Positions 16,604 to 26,012 of a stretch of 64,000 nt of DNA are shown piece after piece (the stretch's first letter is position 1; every line of letters starts with the position of its first letter). The stretch spans positions 1 to 64,000 of the forward strand of contig JAEEJK010000039.1 of the NCBI GenBank assembly GCA_016281815.1. The letters are read 5' to 3'. This stretch comes from Prevotella sp. (GTDB taxonomy: Bacteria > Bacteroidota > Bacteroidia > Bacteroidales > Bacteroidaceae). The notes under the pieces were generated by a model that saw only the letters and a program-made list of their open reading frames with translations, searched no databases and was not told the origin of the DNA. The position numbers and the translations under genes were made by a program.

Positions 16604-18256
16604 ATGACTGAATTATCAGAACGCACCCTTGGGGAGTGGCTCGAACATTGGGCAGAGACCACACCCGACAAAGAGTATATCGTCTATTCCGACCGTGATC
16701 TTCGCTTCACATGGAGCAAGTTCAATGAACGTGTGGACAACCTGGCAAAAGGTCTGCTCGCCATCGGCGTGAAAAAAGGCTCCAATGTGGGAATCTGGGC
16801 AACCAACGTACCCGACTGGCTCACCTTCCTCTATGCCACGGCAAAAATCGGCGCCGTATTGGTGACCGTCAATACCAACTACAAGCAGGCAGAGTTGGAG
16901 TACCTGTGCAAGGACTCCGACATGCACACCCTCTGTATCACCGACGGCACCTGGGATTGCGACTATGTGGACATGACCTACAAGATGTTGCCCGAACTGC
17001 GCGACTGCGAGCGCGGACATCTCAACAGCGAGCGTTTCCCCTACATGAAGAATGTCGTCTTCATCGGCATGGAGAAATACCGCGGCATGTACAACACCGC
17101 CGAACTGCTGCTGCTGGGTCAGAATATTGAGGACGAGGAACTCAACGAGGCGAAAAAGAACGTGAACTGCCACGACGTGGTGAACATGCAGTACACTTCG
17201 GGAACGACAGGTTTCCCGAAGGGAGTGATGCTCACCCACTACAATATCAGCAACGACGGATTCATCACCGGCGAGAACATGGGCTTCACTCAGGACGACA
17301 AACTGTGTGTCTGCGTGCCCCTCTTCCACTGCTTCGGCGTGGTGCTTGCCACGATGAACTGCCTCACGCATGGCTGCACGGAGGTGATGGTGGAGAAATT
17401 CGACCCGCTGGTGGTGCTCGCCTCCGTACACAAGGAGCGATGCACCGCCCTCTATGGCGTGCCCACCATGTTCATCGCCGAACTGACGCACCCGATGTTC
17501 GATATGTTCGACATGAGTTCACTGCGCACAGGCATCATGGCTGGTTCACTCTGCCCTGTGGAACTGATGAAGCAGGTGAGCGAGAAGATGTTCATGACCA
17601 TCACCAGTGTCTATGGCCTCACGGAGAGTTCGCCGGGTATGACACAGACCTGTCTCTCCGATACCTTTGAGCAGCGCTGCACCACCGTGGGGCGCGACTT
17701 CCCGTTTGTGGAGGTGAAGGTGCTCGACCCCGAGACGGGCGAGGAATGTCCCGTGGGCGTGCAGGGCGAGATGTGCTGCCGAGGCTTCAACGTGATGAAG
17801 GGTTATTACAAGAACCCGGAGGCGACGGCCGAGGTGATTGACAAAAACGGCTTCCTGCACTCCGGAGACCTCGGCGTGAAGGACGAGCAGGGCTACTACC
17901 GCATCACGGGCCGCATCAAGGATATGATCATCCGTGGCGGTGAGAACGTCTACCCACGTGAAATAGAGGAGTTCCTCTACCACATGCCGGGCATCAAGGA
18001 CGTGCAGGTGGCTGCCGTACCGTCGAAGAAATACGGCGAGGAGGTGGGTGCCTTCATCATCCTCCAAGAGGGAGCGAAGATGACGACCGAGGACGTGCGG
18101 GAGTTCTGCCGTGGCAAGATCGCCCGTTACAAGACCCCGAAATATGTATTCTTCATCGATGAGTTCCCACTTACGGGTTCGGGCAAAATCCAGAAGTTCA
18201 AACTCAAGGAGATGAGCCTGAAGTTGTGTGAGCAACTGGGAATTGAGGTGATATAA
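16604..18256 (+). CDS. Acyl-CoA synthetase (AMP-binding, fatty-acid ligase type)
   Basis: 550 residues, normal length. It activates a carboxylic acid, probably a medium- or long-chain fatty acid, to its CoA thioester via an acyl-adenylate. The AMP-binding P-loop [18 protein letters not shown] lies near residues 196-213, and [30 protein letters not shown] and the C-terminal lysine region [13 protein letters not shown] are all present. It is co-transcribed behind the XRE/cupin regulator. It could feed the EtfAB/acyl-CoA dehydrogenase operon at 34.4-38.2 kb. The exact acid is unknown. Confidence 0.92.
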   Translation: MTELSERTLGEWLEHWAETTPDKEYIVYSDRDLRFTWSKFNERVDNLAKGLLAIGVKKGSNVGIWATNVPDWLTFLYATAKIGAVLVTVNTNYKQAELEYLCKDSDMHTLCITDGTWDCDYVDMTYKMLPELRDCERGHLNSERFPYMKNVVFIGMEKYRGMYNTAELLLLGQNIEDEELNEAKKNVNCHDVVNMQYTSGTTGFPKGVMLTHYNISNDGFITGENMGFTQDDKLCVCVPLFHCFGVVLATMNCLTHGCTEVMVEKFDPLVVLASVHKERCTALYGVPTMFIAELTHPMFDMFDMSSLRTGIMAGSLCPVELMKQVSEKMFMTITSVYGLTESSPGMTQTCLSDTFEQRCTTVGRDFPFVEVKVLDPETGEECPVGVQGEMCCRGFNVMKGYYKNPEATAEVIDKNGFLHSGDLGVKDEQGYYRITGRIKDMIIRGGENVYPREIEEFLYHMPGIKDVQVAAVPSKKYGEEVGAFIILQEGAKMTTEDVREFCRGKIARYKTPKYVFFIDEFPLTGSGKIQKFKLKEMSLKLCEQLGIEVI

Positions 18257-18295
18257 CAATCGGGCGGTGTCAGACACCGCCCGATTGCTTTTTGT
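18257..18295 (+). terminator. Strong terminator of the ligase operon
   Basis: Perfect 14-bp stem CAATCGGGCGGTGT/ACACCGCCCGATTG with CAG loop and T run, starting at the base after the stop. Confidence 0.93.
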
Positions 18296-18432
18296 GGGTT
18301 TATTATATTTTCCTGTCGTGTGAGGGTGTCTTAAATGTTTCATGAATAGAGGTTCCTTAAAAAAATGCATTATCGTTTTGCCGATAGGATTATTTTCGCT
18401 AATTTAGCCACCGAAACCAGACACGCGGCACA

Positions 18433-20019
18433 ATGACAGGCAAGAGAAAATATCCCGTAGGCATACAGACCTTCTCTGAAATCATCGACAAAGGTTATGT
18501 TTATATCGACAAGACCGACCTGATGTGGCAGATGATCCAAGTGAGCAAGTATATCTTCCTCAGCCGTCCGAGACGCTTTGGCAAGTCGCTGCTCACCACC
18601 ACGCTCTGTTCCTTCTTCGAGGGCCGGCGCGACCTTTTTGAAGGGCTAAAGGTGATGAAACTGGAGAAGGAGTGGCAGAGTTATCCCGTGTTCCACATTG
18701 ACGTAAGCATGGCCAAGGGGCAGGACAATATGGATATGCTGCGCAATGCTTTGCTCCTACAGTTGAAACCATTGACTGAGCGATATGGCACCTCTGCTGA
18801 TGAACTCACCCCAGGAACCGTCTTCTCAGGCCTCATCCGCCGTGCATACGAACAGACGGGCCGCCAGGTAGTGGTGGTCATCGACGAATACGACGCGCCG
18901 CTGCTGGAGGTGCTCCACGAAGAGGAGCAACTGCCGGGCTATCGCCGCGTGATGCAGGAGTTTTACCAGTGTCTGAAGGCTCGCGAAGCGATGATCCGCT
19001 TCTGCTTCATCACCGGCATCACAAAATTCTCACAACTGAGCATTTTTTCCACACTTAACAACATCACCAACATCACGCTCGACCCTGAGTTTTCTGCCAT
19101 CTGCGGCATCACCGGCGAGGAGATTGACACACAGATGCAGCCCGATGTGGAGCGCATAGCCGGAGAATATGAGGTGACGCCACAGGAAATGCGTGAGATG
19201 CTGCGCATAACCTACGATGGCTACCGTTTCTCCCGCAAGTCACCTTACATCTACAACCCCTTCAGCCTGATGAAGGCTTTCAACCAGCGCCAACTGAACA
19301 ACTGGTGGTTTGAGAGCGGAACGCCGTCGTACCTGATCCGCCAAATGCGACAATACCGCACCGACATCACAAAGTTAGATGGTCTGCAGGTTCCCTCGTC
19401 AGCCTTCGACCAGCCCACGGAGAACATGATGGATGCGCTGCCCTTGCTCTACCAGAGCGGATACCTAACCATCAAGGACTACGACCGCCTGACGCTGGAA
19501 TACACGCTTGGCATTCCCAACAAGGAGGTGCGGGTGGGCTTCACAGAGGGACTGTTGCCCTCCGTCACCGGCATGCGCGGCAGCGACGTGCAGATGGGAT
19601 TTGCCGCCCGCTTCTGGAAAGCCCTCCGTGCCAAGGATACCGACCTGGCAATGCGCGAATTGCAGGCCTACTTGGAGGAACTCCCCTACGTGGAAGGATT
19701 CAAGAAGAAACTGGAGGAGGTAACTGTGGCCGAGGGTTTTTATGAGTGGTCGTTCTACCTCATCTTCTCGATGCTCAACGTGTATGTGCAGACACAAGTG
19801 AAGTGCGCTCGGGGCAGAGCCGACATGGTGGTGTTCATGCCCGACACGATCTATGTGATAGAACTGAAGATCAACGGCACGGCGCAAGATGCCCTTGACC
19901 AGATTGAAAAGAAAGGCTATGCCCGACGCTATGCCACCGACGGGCGCCAAATCGTGAAGGCGGGCATCGGCTTCTCAGTCGAGCAACGTGCCATGACGGA
20001 ATACTTGATTAGTTCATAG
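18433..20019 (+). CDS. AAA-ATPase_like/DUF1703 ATPase with PD-(D/E)XK C-terminus
   Basis: 528 residues. The N-terminal PF09820-type domain has GIQTFSEIIDKGYVYIDKT, a Walker A variant RPRRFGKSLLTTTL and Walker B VVVVIDEYDAPLLEV. The C-terminal DUF1703 domain ends with a nuclease-like core GRADMVVFMPDTIYVIELK followed by QIEKKGYARRY. These genes are present in many copies in Prevotella and Bacteroides and are highly variable; the role is unknown, with defence or toxin-antitoxin links only suspected. The last residues, LISS-stop, are encoded by an AGTTCAT heptamer repeat. Confidence 0.88.
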   Translation: MTGKRKYPVGIQTFSEIIDKGYVYIDKTDLMWQMIQVSKYIFLSRPRRFGKSLLTTTLCSFFEGRRDLFEGLKVMKLEKEWQSYPVFHIDVSMAKGQDNMDMLRNALLLQLKPLTERYGTSADELTPGTVFSGLIRRAYEQTGRQVVVVIDEYDAPLLEVLHEEEQLPGYRRVMQEFYQCLKAREAMIRFCFITGITKFSQLSIFSTLNNITNITLDPEFSAICGITGEEIDTQMQPDVERIAGEYEVTPQEMREMLRITYDGYRFSRKSPYIYNPFSLMKAFNQRQLNNWWFESGTPSYLIRQMRQYRTDITKLDGLQVPSSAFDQPTENMMDALPLLYQSGYLTIKDYDRLTLEYTLGIPNKEVRVGFTEGLLPSVTGMRGSDVQMGFAARFWKALRAKDTDLAMRELQAYLEELPYVEGFKKKLEEVTVAEGFYEWSFYLIFSMLNVYVQTQVKCARGRADMVVFMPDTIYVIELKINGTAQDALDQIEKKGYARRYATDGRQIVKAGIGFSVEQRAMTEYLISS

Positions 20020-20217
20020 TTCTGAATTCATAGTTCAGAGTCATGGATGAAGGATTATTTGCTTGTCGCGCATGAATGGCTGTGCTGCGTGTAGGGACAT
20101 ACATGAAGTAAGTCCCTACGTGCGTACCGCCAGATTGACTAATTTTCAATCTTCCGTTCGGCTTCGCCGAAATTATTCTTTAATTTTCAATTTTCAATCT
20201 TCAATTTTCAATTTTTA
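20011..20217. repeat. Heptamer arrays and hairpins between convergent genes
   Basis: 20011-20045 has degenerate AGTTCAT units that supply the stop of the ATPase gene. 20091-20120 is a hairpin GTAGGGAC/GTCCCTAC. 20142-20217 carries CTTCAATTTTCAAT heptamers interrupted by the hairpin TTCGGCTTCGCCGAA at 20158-20172, and supplies the stop codon of the BspA-like gene on the other strand. Confidence 0.85.
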
Positions 20218-23200
20218 AAAACTTTCTTCTGTCCGTTGCGGATATAGATGCCGCGGGTCGGGGTGGAGACACGCTGGCCCTGCGTGGTGTACCAGTCGCC
20301 GTCGTCGGTGGTGTCATTGGAGATACTCTCGATGCCCGTGGCGAGGCCGCTGACATCGGAGAGCAGCACGGTGTTCGTGTGGTAATCCACCACCTGGATG
20401 TCGCTCAGGGCGACGTCACCATGGTGGTTGCCTGACACACTGAGGCGCACCAGGTCGGTGCAGGAGTTGCCGAAGGGCAGGCCGGTGGCACTGTAGACCA
20501 CCACGCGGTACTGTCCGTTGCCCAGGTCGCTGGTCTGCACGCTGTGTCCGTTGCTGCGCGAGGACACCATCCGGGCACTTTCCAGGCGGCAGTCCTCAGG
20601 CAGCGAGAGCGTCATCTGCGAGGCCGTGTAGGTGCCCGTTCCCGTGAGGTGGAGGGTCAGTTCGCCGCCCTTGGCGGTCACTGCCATCGCGTCGCTCATC
20701 GACTGCCAGGCGTTGCGAGGAGCTGACTTGGGACCGCTGCTGAGCACCATTTTCACGATGGCCATGACATCGGCCACGGTAATCTTACCGTCGTTGTTGA
20801 CATCGGCATTCCTCTCGATGAAGACGGTCAGTTGTTTGTTCATCACTTTGTTCACCGTCAGCATCACGTCAGCCACGCTCACCATGCCGTCGCCGTTGGC
20901 ATCACCCAAGAGTCCGGCAGCGGCCTTGAAGTAGCCGCCCTTCCACATGAAGTAGCCATTTTCTTCGAAACCGGTCATGTCTATGTCCATGTCACTGGGA
21001 TAAATCAGCTCGCAGGGATTCTCAGCGGTTCCCACGCCCTCGCAGGCGTTGGAATTCCACCATTGTCCAGCCGTGGCGGGGACGGTGAGCGTCTCCAGCC
21101 CAGAACAGTATTCGACGATGCCATAAGTGTAAGCCGAGACGAAGTTAAAAGTGCTCAGGTCGAGGCTCGTCAGGCTCTCGCACATGCTGAACATCTCGTA
21201 GTAATCATTCACATACGTTGTGTTGATGTGCTCGAGTCCTGTTATACTGGAGAGGGAGGACAGCCCATAGAACCACCACATGCAACTGCTGGGCATTGCC
21301 AGGGCGAATGACGGGTCAAAGATGACTTCTTCTATGGAGAAATCCAGCCATGCTGGTGTCTCTATATTGCCGAATTCATCCATTTCACCATCAGGCAGGC
21401 TTAAGACAATACCCGGCCTGTTATGACTCTTATTGTCGCAATAGAAAGTCAGCGTCTTGTAATCAGAAGACATAATGACATAGGGATCCGGGTAATCCAT
21501 GAAGTATCCGCCCTTCCATTTGAACCATCCGTCGCCGGTCTCGTCCTTCGTGGGCGTGAAGCCTGAATGGATGAGGATGCAGGGGTCACTCTGCGTACCC
21601 ACGCCGCTCACACGGACGATATGGAAATCCTCATCAGGATAAATGAGTTCTGTAAATGCATCAGCGCTGAGGTTCTCTGCGGTGGCGTTCACGGTCAGCC
21701 TCTTCAGTTGGCCGCAGCCTGTCAGGAAATAGGGCGTCCAGCATCCGGAGACAAAGGTGAAGTTGGAGAGGTTGAGGCTCTCCAGGCTGGAGCACTGATA
21801 GAACATCGTCCCCATGTCGGTCACATTGGATGTGTCGAAGTTGCTCACGTCAATGCCCTTCAGGCCGGAACAGCCGTCAAACATGGAACCCATGTCGGTC
21901 ACATTGGATGTGTTAAAGTTGCTCACGTCGAGGAAAGTCAGGCCGGAGCAGTTGAGGAACATCATGTTCATGTTGGTCACTTTCTCCGTGTTGAGGTACT
22001 GCTCCATGTCAGTGATGTCGGTCAGGCCGCTCATGCCTTGGAACCACCTGTAGCAACTGGCGGGACGGGCGTCTTCGAAGGAGGAGTCGAACACAACTTC
22101 CGTCACGTTGGTGCGCTCGTCAAACCACCCGGGAAGGTCGTCGCCCGTGTTCATGCCGTATGTGTTGGCATAGTCACTGCGCCCAATGTCGTAGCGGAAG
22201 GTCAGTGTCTTGTTGCTTCCGCTGCCGGACAGCACGGCATAGGCCTCTCGGTCATCCGTAAAGTATCCTCTTTTCCATATGAAATAACCGTCGCCCATGA
22301 CCGTACCCCACAGATTGAAGCCTTTGGGATAGGACAGATGGCAGGGTCGGCTGGCGGTGCCCACGCCGATGCAGGCAGTGCTGTTGAGCATGTATGCCGA
22401 GTCGGGAACGATAAGAGACTGCAATGCGGAGCAGTTTCTGAGCATATTATTCGTGTAATCGGCGCTGGCGGCATCGAAGGTGAAGTTGCTCAGGTCGAGA
22501 CTGGTCAGGCTGGAGCAATCCTCAAACATGCTGGTGAAGACGACCACATTCTCGGTGTTGAAACTGGAGAGGTTGACTTCCTCCAGGTTGGTGCAGCCTT
22601 TGAACATCTCCCTCATCCAGCGCACCTTACTGGTGTCGAAGGTGCTCAGGTCAAGGCTGCTCAGTCCGGCACAACCGTTGAACATGGATATCATATCGGT
22701 GACGTTGTCTGTTGTTAAGCCGGTTGGGATGCTGGTCAACTGCGAGCAGTTGGAGAACATATTTCTCATGTGCGTCACCATGGAAGTGTTGAGATGTTCC
22801 ATTCCCTCGATGGAGGTCAGGCTGGTCATGCCGCTGAACCAGTAACTGGTGCTCACAGGCCGTACGTTCTCAAACTCGGAATTAAACACCACTTTCGTCA
22901 CCGTGCTTTTAGGCCAGTCGGGGATCACGATACCCTCGTTAAGCAGGTAAGCCGAGCCACTGTGGTAGTAATATTGTTTGTCATAACAGAAGGTGAGTGT
23001 TTCTCCTTCGTTGGAAAGCAAGGCGTATGGCAGTTTTTCGGCATCCTTGAAGTATCCGTTCTTCCACATGTACCAGCCGTCGCCAGTTTCGTCCTTATTA
23101 GGTGTGAAGCCGTTGGGATAGACGAGGGCGCAGGGAGCCGACTGCGTGCCTATGCCGGTGCAGGACGTTTGGGGAAATTTGTATGCCGTCGGGGAGATGA

Positions 23201-25355
23201 CGAGCATTTCCAGAGAAGAGCAGTTTTTCATCATATCGGTCGTTACCGTCTGGTTCGACACATCGAAACTGCTCAGGTTGAGGCTGGTCAGTTTGGAGCA
23301 GCCTTTAAACATACTGGTCATGTCGCTCACGTTGGAGATGTCGAAACTCGTGAGACCCGTGATGCTGGTCAATTGGGGGCAGTTGCTGAACATGTATCCC
23401 ATATAGGACACATTGGCGGTATTGAAACTGCTCACGTCCACACTTGTCAGTTGGGAGCAGCCGCTGAACATGTAAGCCATACTGATCACATTGGCGGTAT
23501 TGAAGCCGCTCACGTCCACATCTGTCAGTTTGGGGCAGTTGTAGAACATACTTCCCATATTGATGACATTCGAGGTATTGAGGTACGACTCCATGTCGAT
23601 GATGCTGGTCAGATTGGTCATATTGCTGAACCAATTTCGGCAGGTCATAGGCCGTGCATCGGCAAACGAGGAGTCGAACCGCACTGTGTTCACATCAGAT
23701 GCTATGGAACTCCAATTCGGGGTGTCCAACACGGGGTTGAGGTGGTTGAGAAAGTAGGTCGTCCCGCCATAGGATCTTTTTACCCAGTGATCGGAGTCAT
23801 AGTAGAACACGAGCGCGCCGCTTGAAGGGTAAAAGGCAGCGTAGGCCGTCTTCGTGAATTTATCAAGGAAGTAGCCGCCCTTCCAACTGAACCACCCATC
23901 GCCGGTTTCACCCTTCGTGAGCCTGATTCCGTCGGGATAGTTAAGGACGCAGGGGCTGTATTGAGTGCCTAAGCCCACGAAGGTGTTCGCATTAAAGTTT
24001 TCTGCCGTGTTGGAAACAGCGAGCGTTTTCACAGAACAACCATCAAACATTCGGTTCGTTAATGTCTGATTCGATATGTGGAATTTATGTAAATCCAATT
24101 CGGTGAGTTTAGAACTATTGTAGAACATGTAGGACATGTCGGTCACCTTCTCTGTGTTGAACCACAACAACTCTATGTCTGTCAGTTTGGGGCAGTTGTA
24201 GAACATACTTCCCATATTGGTCACTTTCGACGTATTGAGGAGATGCATGTCGTAAATGACGGTTAAGTTGACCATGTCCTTGAACCACGCGAAACACGAC
24301 GTAGGTCGTGCGCTGACAAACGTGTAGTAGAAATCCACTGAGGTCACCTGCGTGGCAATCTCATGCCATTCCGGATAATAACTGTCGTAATTGAGAGGAT
24401 ACACTATGTAATTCTCATCCCAAGTGTTACGTTCCGTGAAGCTGTAGAAGATGAGCCTACCAGTGTTCCTGTTGAAAACGGCATAGGACCAAGGCTCATT
24501 TCCATCGTGAAAATAGCCTTCCTTCCATTTTATCCACCAATTGCCTTTCCTTATATTCGTGTCTGGTGTGAAACCATTGGGATAGAAAAGTTTGCAAGGT
24601 GATTCTTCGTTTCCCACCATGTCGAAAGCGTCTGAATCCAGATTGTTGGCGGTGGCGGAAACGGTGAGGTTTTCTAAAGCCATGCAATGACAGAACATCT
24701 CTTGGGAGTTTAGGACATCTGAGGGCAAGAAGGTTACATTGCTGATGTCGACATCGGTGAGTGAGTAGCATTCTTGGAACATACCCTGCATATTGGTCAC
24801 CTTCGACGTGTCAATGTTGCCAAAAGTGACACTCTTGAGTTTTGTGCAGTAAGCATACATATAACTCATGTCAGTCACATTCGAGGTGTCGAAGTTCACG
24901 TTGACATACTCGATATAGGGACAGTAATAGAACATATAACTCATGTCGGTCACTTTCGAGGTGTTGAGGAAACTCAAATCGAATGCACCCGCATTACTGT
25001 GCGCAAACATTTCGTGCATGTCCGTCACTTCCGATGTGTTAAAGTTTTCGACGTTTTCTATCGTTACGAGGTTGGCCATGTTTTTGAACCATTGGGCGCA
25101 TGTGGTGGGTCTATAGTCCTTGAAAGAGTCCTCGAAAACTACCCTCCAAACACTTAAGTGGATATCTTCCCATACTTTACCTCCTTCATCATTAATAGGA
25201 AAGACAGAATATGTTTGAGCCCTTTCCCATTTTTTATCATCATAACAGAAGCGGAACGTTAAGCCATCTAAATAGGCGTATGCAGTTTTTTGGGCTTTGG
25301 CGCTCACGGCTCCCATCAGGAGCATGAGCATAAGTAATAGTTTTGCTGGTTTCAT
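20208..25355 (-). CDS. Giant BspA-like surface protein: six DUF285 LRR modules, dockerin, cohesin-like domain, sorting tail
   Basis: 1715 residues with a signal peptide (1-21). Six modules of about 200-270 residues each start with a beta segment (AYAVF..GRLIFYS). Each continues with ARPTSC-x-WF, then DUF285-type leucine-rich repeats (LNTSKVTNMGSMFYNC, LTSLDLSTFDTSKV) and closes with DGWF-x-WKGGYF. After the sixth come a two-repeat type I dockerin (GDANGDGMVSVADVML; ADVNNDGKITVADVMA), a cohesin-like beta domain and a type IX secretion-like tail (WYTTQGQRVSTPTRGIYIRNG). Relatives such as BspA of Tannerella bind fibronectin and mediate adhesion and coaggregation. The partner here is unknown. The stop lies in an ATTGAAR heptamer array. 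Confidence 0.92.
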   Translation of the reverse strand: MKPAKLLLMLMLLMGAVSAKAQKTAYAYLDGLTFRFCYDDKKWERAQTYSVFPINDEGGKVWEDIHLSVWRVVFEDSFKDYRPTTCAQWFKNMANLVTIENVENFNTSEVTDMHEMFAHSNAGAFDLSFLNTSKVTDMSYMFYYCPYIEYVNVNFDTSNVTDMSYMYAYCTKLKSVTFGNIDTSKVTNMQGMFQECYSLTDVDISNVTFLPSDVLNSQEMFCHCMALENLTVSATANNLDSDAFDMVGNEESPCKLFYPNGFTPDTNIRKGNWWIKWKEGYFHDGNEPWSYAVFNRNTGRLIFYSFTERNTWDENYIVYPLNYDSYYPEWHEIATQVTSVDFYYTFVSARPTSCFAWFKDMVNLTVIYDMHLLNTSKVTNMGSMFYNCPKLTDIELLWFNTEKVTDMSYMFYNSSKLTELDLHKFHISNQTLTNRMFDGCSVKTLAVSNTAENFNANTFVGLGTQYSPCVLNYPDGIRLTKGETGDGWFSWKGGYFLDKFTKTAYAAFYPSSGALVFYYDSDHWVKRSYGGTTYFLNHLNPVLDTPNWSSIASDVNTVRFDSSFADARPMTCRNWFSNMTNLTSIIDMESYLNTSNVINMGSMFYNCPKLTDVDVSGFNTANVISMAYMFSGCSQLTSVDVSSFNTANVSYMGYMFSNCPQLTSITGLTSFDISNVSDMTSMFKGCSKLTSLNLSSFDVSNQTVTTDMMKNCSSLEMLVISPTAYKFPQTSCTGIGTQSAPCALVYPNGFTPNKDETGDGWYMWKNGYFKDAEKLPYALLSNEGETLTFCYDKQYYYHSGSAYLLNEGIVIPDWPKSTVTKVVFNSEFENVRPVSTSYWFSGMTSLTSIEGMEHLNTSMVTHMRNMFSNCSQLTSIPTGLTTDNVTDMISMFNGCAGLSSLDLSTFDTSKVRWMREMFKGCTNLEEVNLSSFNTENVVVFTSMFEDCSSLTSLDLSNFTFDAASADYTNNMLRNCSALQSLIVPDSAYMLNSTACIGVGTASRPCHLSYPKGFNLWGTVMGDGYFIWKRGYFTDDREAYAVLSGSGSNKTLTFRYDIGRSDYANTYGMNTGDDLPGWFDERTNVTEVVFDSSFEDARPASCYRWFQGMSGLTDITDMEQYLNTEKVTNMNMMFLNCSGLTFLDVSNFNTSNVTDMGSMFDGCSGLKGIDVSNFDTSNVTDMGTMFYQCSSLESLNLSNFTFVSGCWTPYFLTGCGQLKRLTVNATAENLSADAFTELIYPDEDFHIVRVSGVGTQSDPCILIHSGFTPTKDETGDGWFKWKGGYFMDYPDPYVIMSSDYKTLTFYCDNKSHNRPGIVLSLPDGEMDEFGNIETPAWLDFSIEEVIFDPSFALAMPSSCMWWFYGLSSLSSITGLEHINTTYVNDYYEMFSMCESLTSLDLSTFNFVSAYTYGIVEYCSGLETLTVPATAGQWWNSNACEGVGTAENPCELIYPSDMDIDMTGFEENGYFMWKGGYFKAAAGLLGDANGDGMVSVADVMLTVNKVMNKQLTVFIERNADVNNDGKITVADVMAIVKMVLSSGPKSAPRNAWQSMSDAMAVTAKGGELTLHLTGTGTYTASQMTLSLPEDCRLESARMVSSRSNGHSVQTSDLGNGQYRVVVYSATGLPFGNSCTDLVRLSVSGNHHGDVALSDIQVVDYHTNTVLLSDVSGLATGIESISNDTTDDGDWYTTQGQRVSTPTRGIYIRNGQKKVFKN

Positions 25356-25572
25356 ATCAGTTGATTTGGTTCTTAGTTAATAATTCATAGTTCTATATGC
25401 GCATCGGCAGTCGTCGATTTAAATTCTATGGAATCAAGGAATCTGGGATTTTTTCGCCGCTTGCGGCGACATTCTTTTCTTCCTATCTTCCTTAGACTTT
25501 TTCCATTCTTGACGGGGAGACACATTATAATGCATCTCTGCCACGCTATACAGTATTCAAGCATTTACGATT

Positions 25573-25761
25573 GTCTCTTCGGAAGAGATGGATGTTTATG
25601 TAATGACTTAAATATCAGAGTATTACAATTTTTTATAGTCATTTTTTGCTCAACAACAAAGAAAAAATGTCTACAAATAGTGGATTTTTATACACCAAAA
25701 TAATAATTTCTCGGAAAAAAATGCTAAATTTGTAGCGATTGACCATCTCTTCCGAAGAGAT
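25573..25761. repeat. Inverted pair of perfect palindromes
   Basis: TCTCTTCGGAAGAGATGG at 25573-25590 and its reverse complement at 25744-25761, 153 bases apart. Each is itself a palindrome around TCTTCGGAAGA. The second lies just after the TAAATTTG box. Confidence 0.7.
25725..25732 (+). promoter_or_regulatory. Orphan -7-like box
   Basis: TAAATTTG on the plus strand with no gene in sense downstream; a transcript would begin just before the palindrome at 25744. Could drive a small RNA or be fortuitous. Confidence 0.3.
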
Positions 25762-25935
25762 TACGATTTTGCTAAACATTTGCGTGTTTTTCAGTGAATC
25801 TAGTCAATCTACGATTCCTAAAACATGTAATGACCAGGTAATTGCTCATACAATGGTCCACTTTCAAGGATTGACCAATTTCTCTTCACCGCAGTAGGGA
25901 ATTCCTTTTTCATCCTATCATCCGTAGACTTTTTA

Positions 25936-25956
25936 TCGGACGCGATACATCGCGCC
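25936..25956. repeat. REP-like palindrome, copy 2
   Basis: GGACGCGAT-AC-ATCGCGCCC followed by CTAC; the reverse complement matches the copy at 6517-6536 except for one base of the stem. Confidence 0.7.
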
Positions 25957-26012
25957 CCTACTCCGCAGGGGCAGACAGTAGAATAATAAAATAAGTCAAT
26001 TCGACAAGACCT

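Larger units (their letters stand above)
25356..26012. other. AT-rich intergenic region with palindromes and an orphan promoter
   Basis: About 650 bases between the BspA-like gene and prfC (both minus strand). It holds inverted copies of TCTCTTCGGAAGAGATGG (25573-25590 and 25744-25761), a promoter-like TAAATTTG (25725-25732) pointing to the plus strand, two degenerate copies of a 'TCCTATC.TCCNTAGACTTTTT' segment (25482-25503, 25913-25932) and a REP-like palindrome (25936-25956). A 91-codon ORF at 25428-25703 lacks any family feature and crosses one palindrome, so I do not call it. Confidence 0.65.

Noticed and set aside
21567..22718. 383-codon plus-strand ORF rich in HVGHIGCVE repeats
   Set aside because: It is the antisense shadow of the BspA leucine-rich repeats; the repetition comes from the real gene.
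25428..25703. 91-codon ORF in the spacer before prfC
   Set aside because: No recognisable motif, crosses a palindrome, and no promoter in front.
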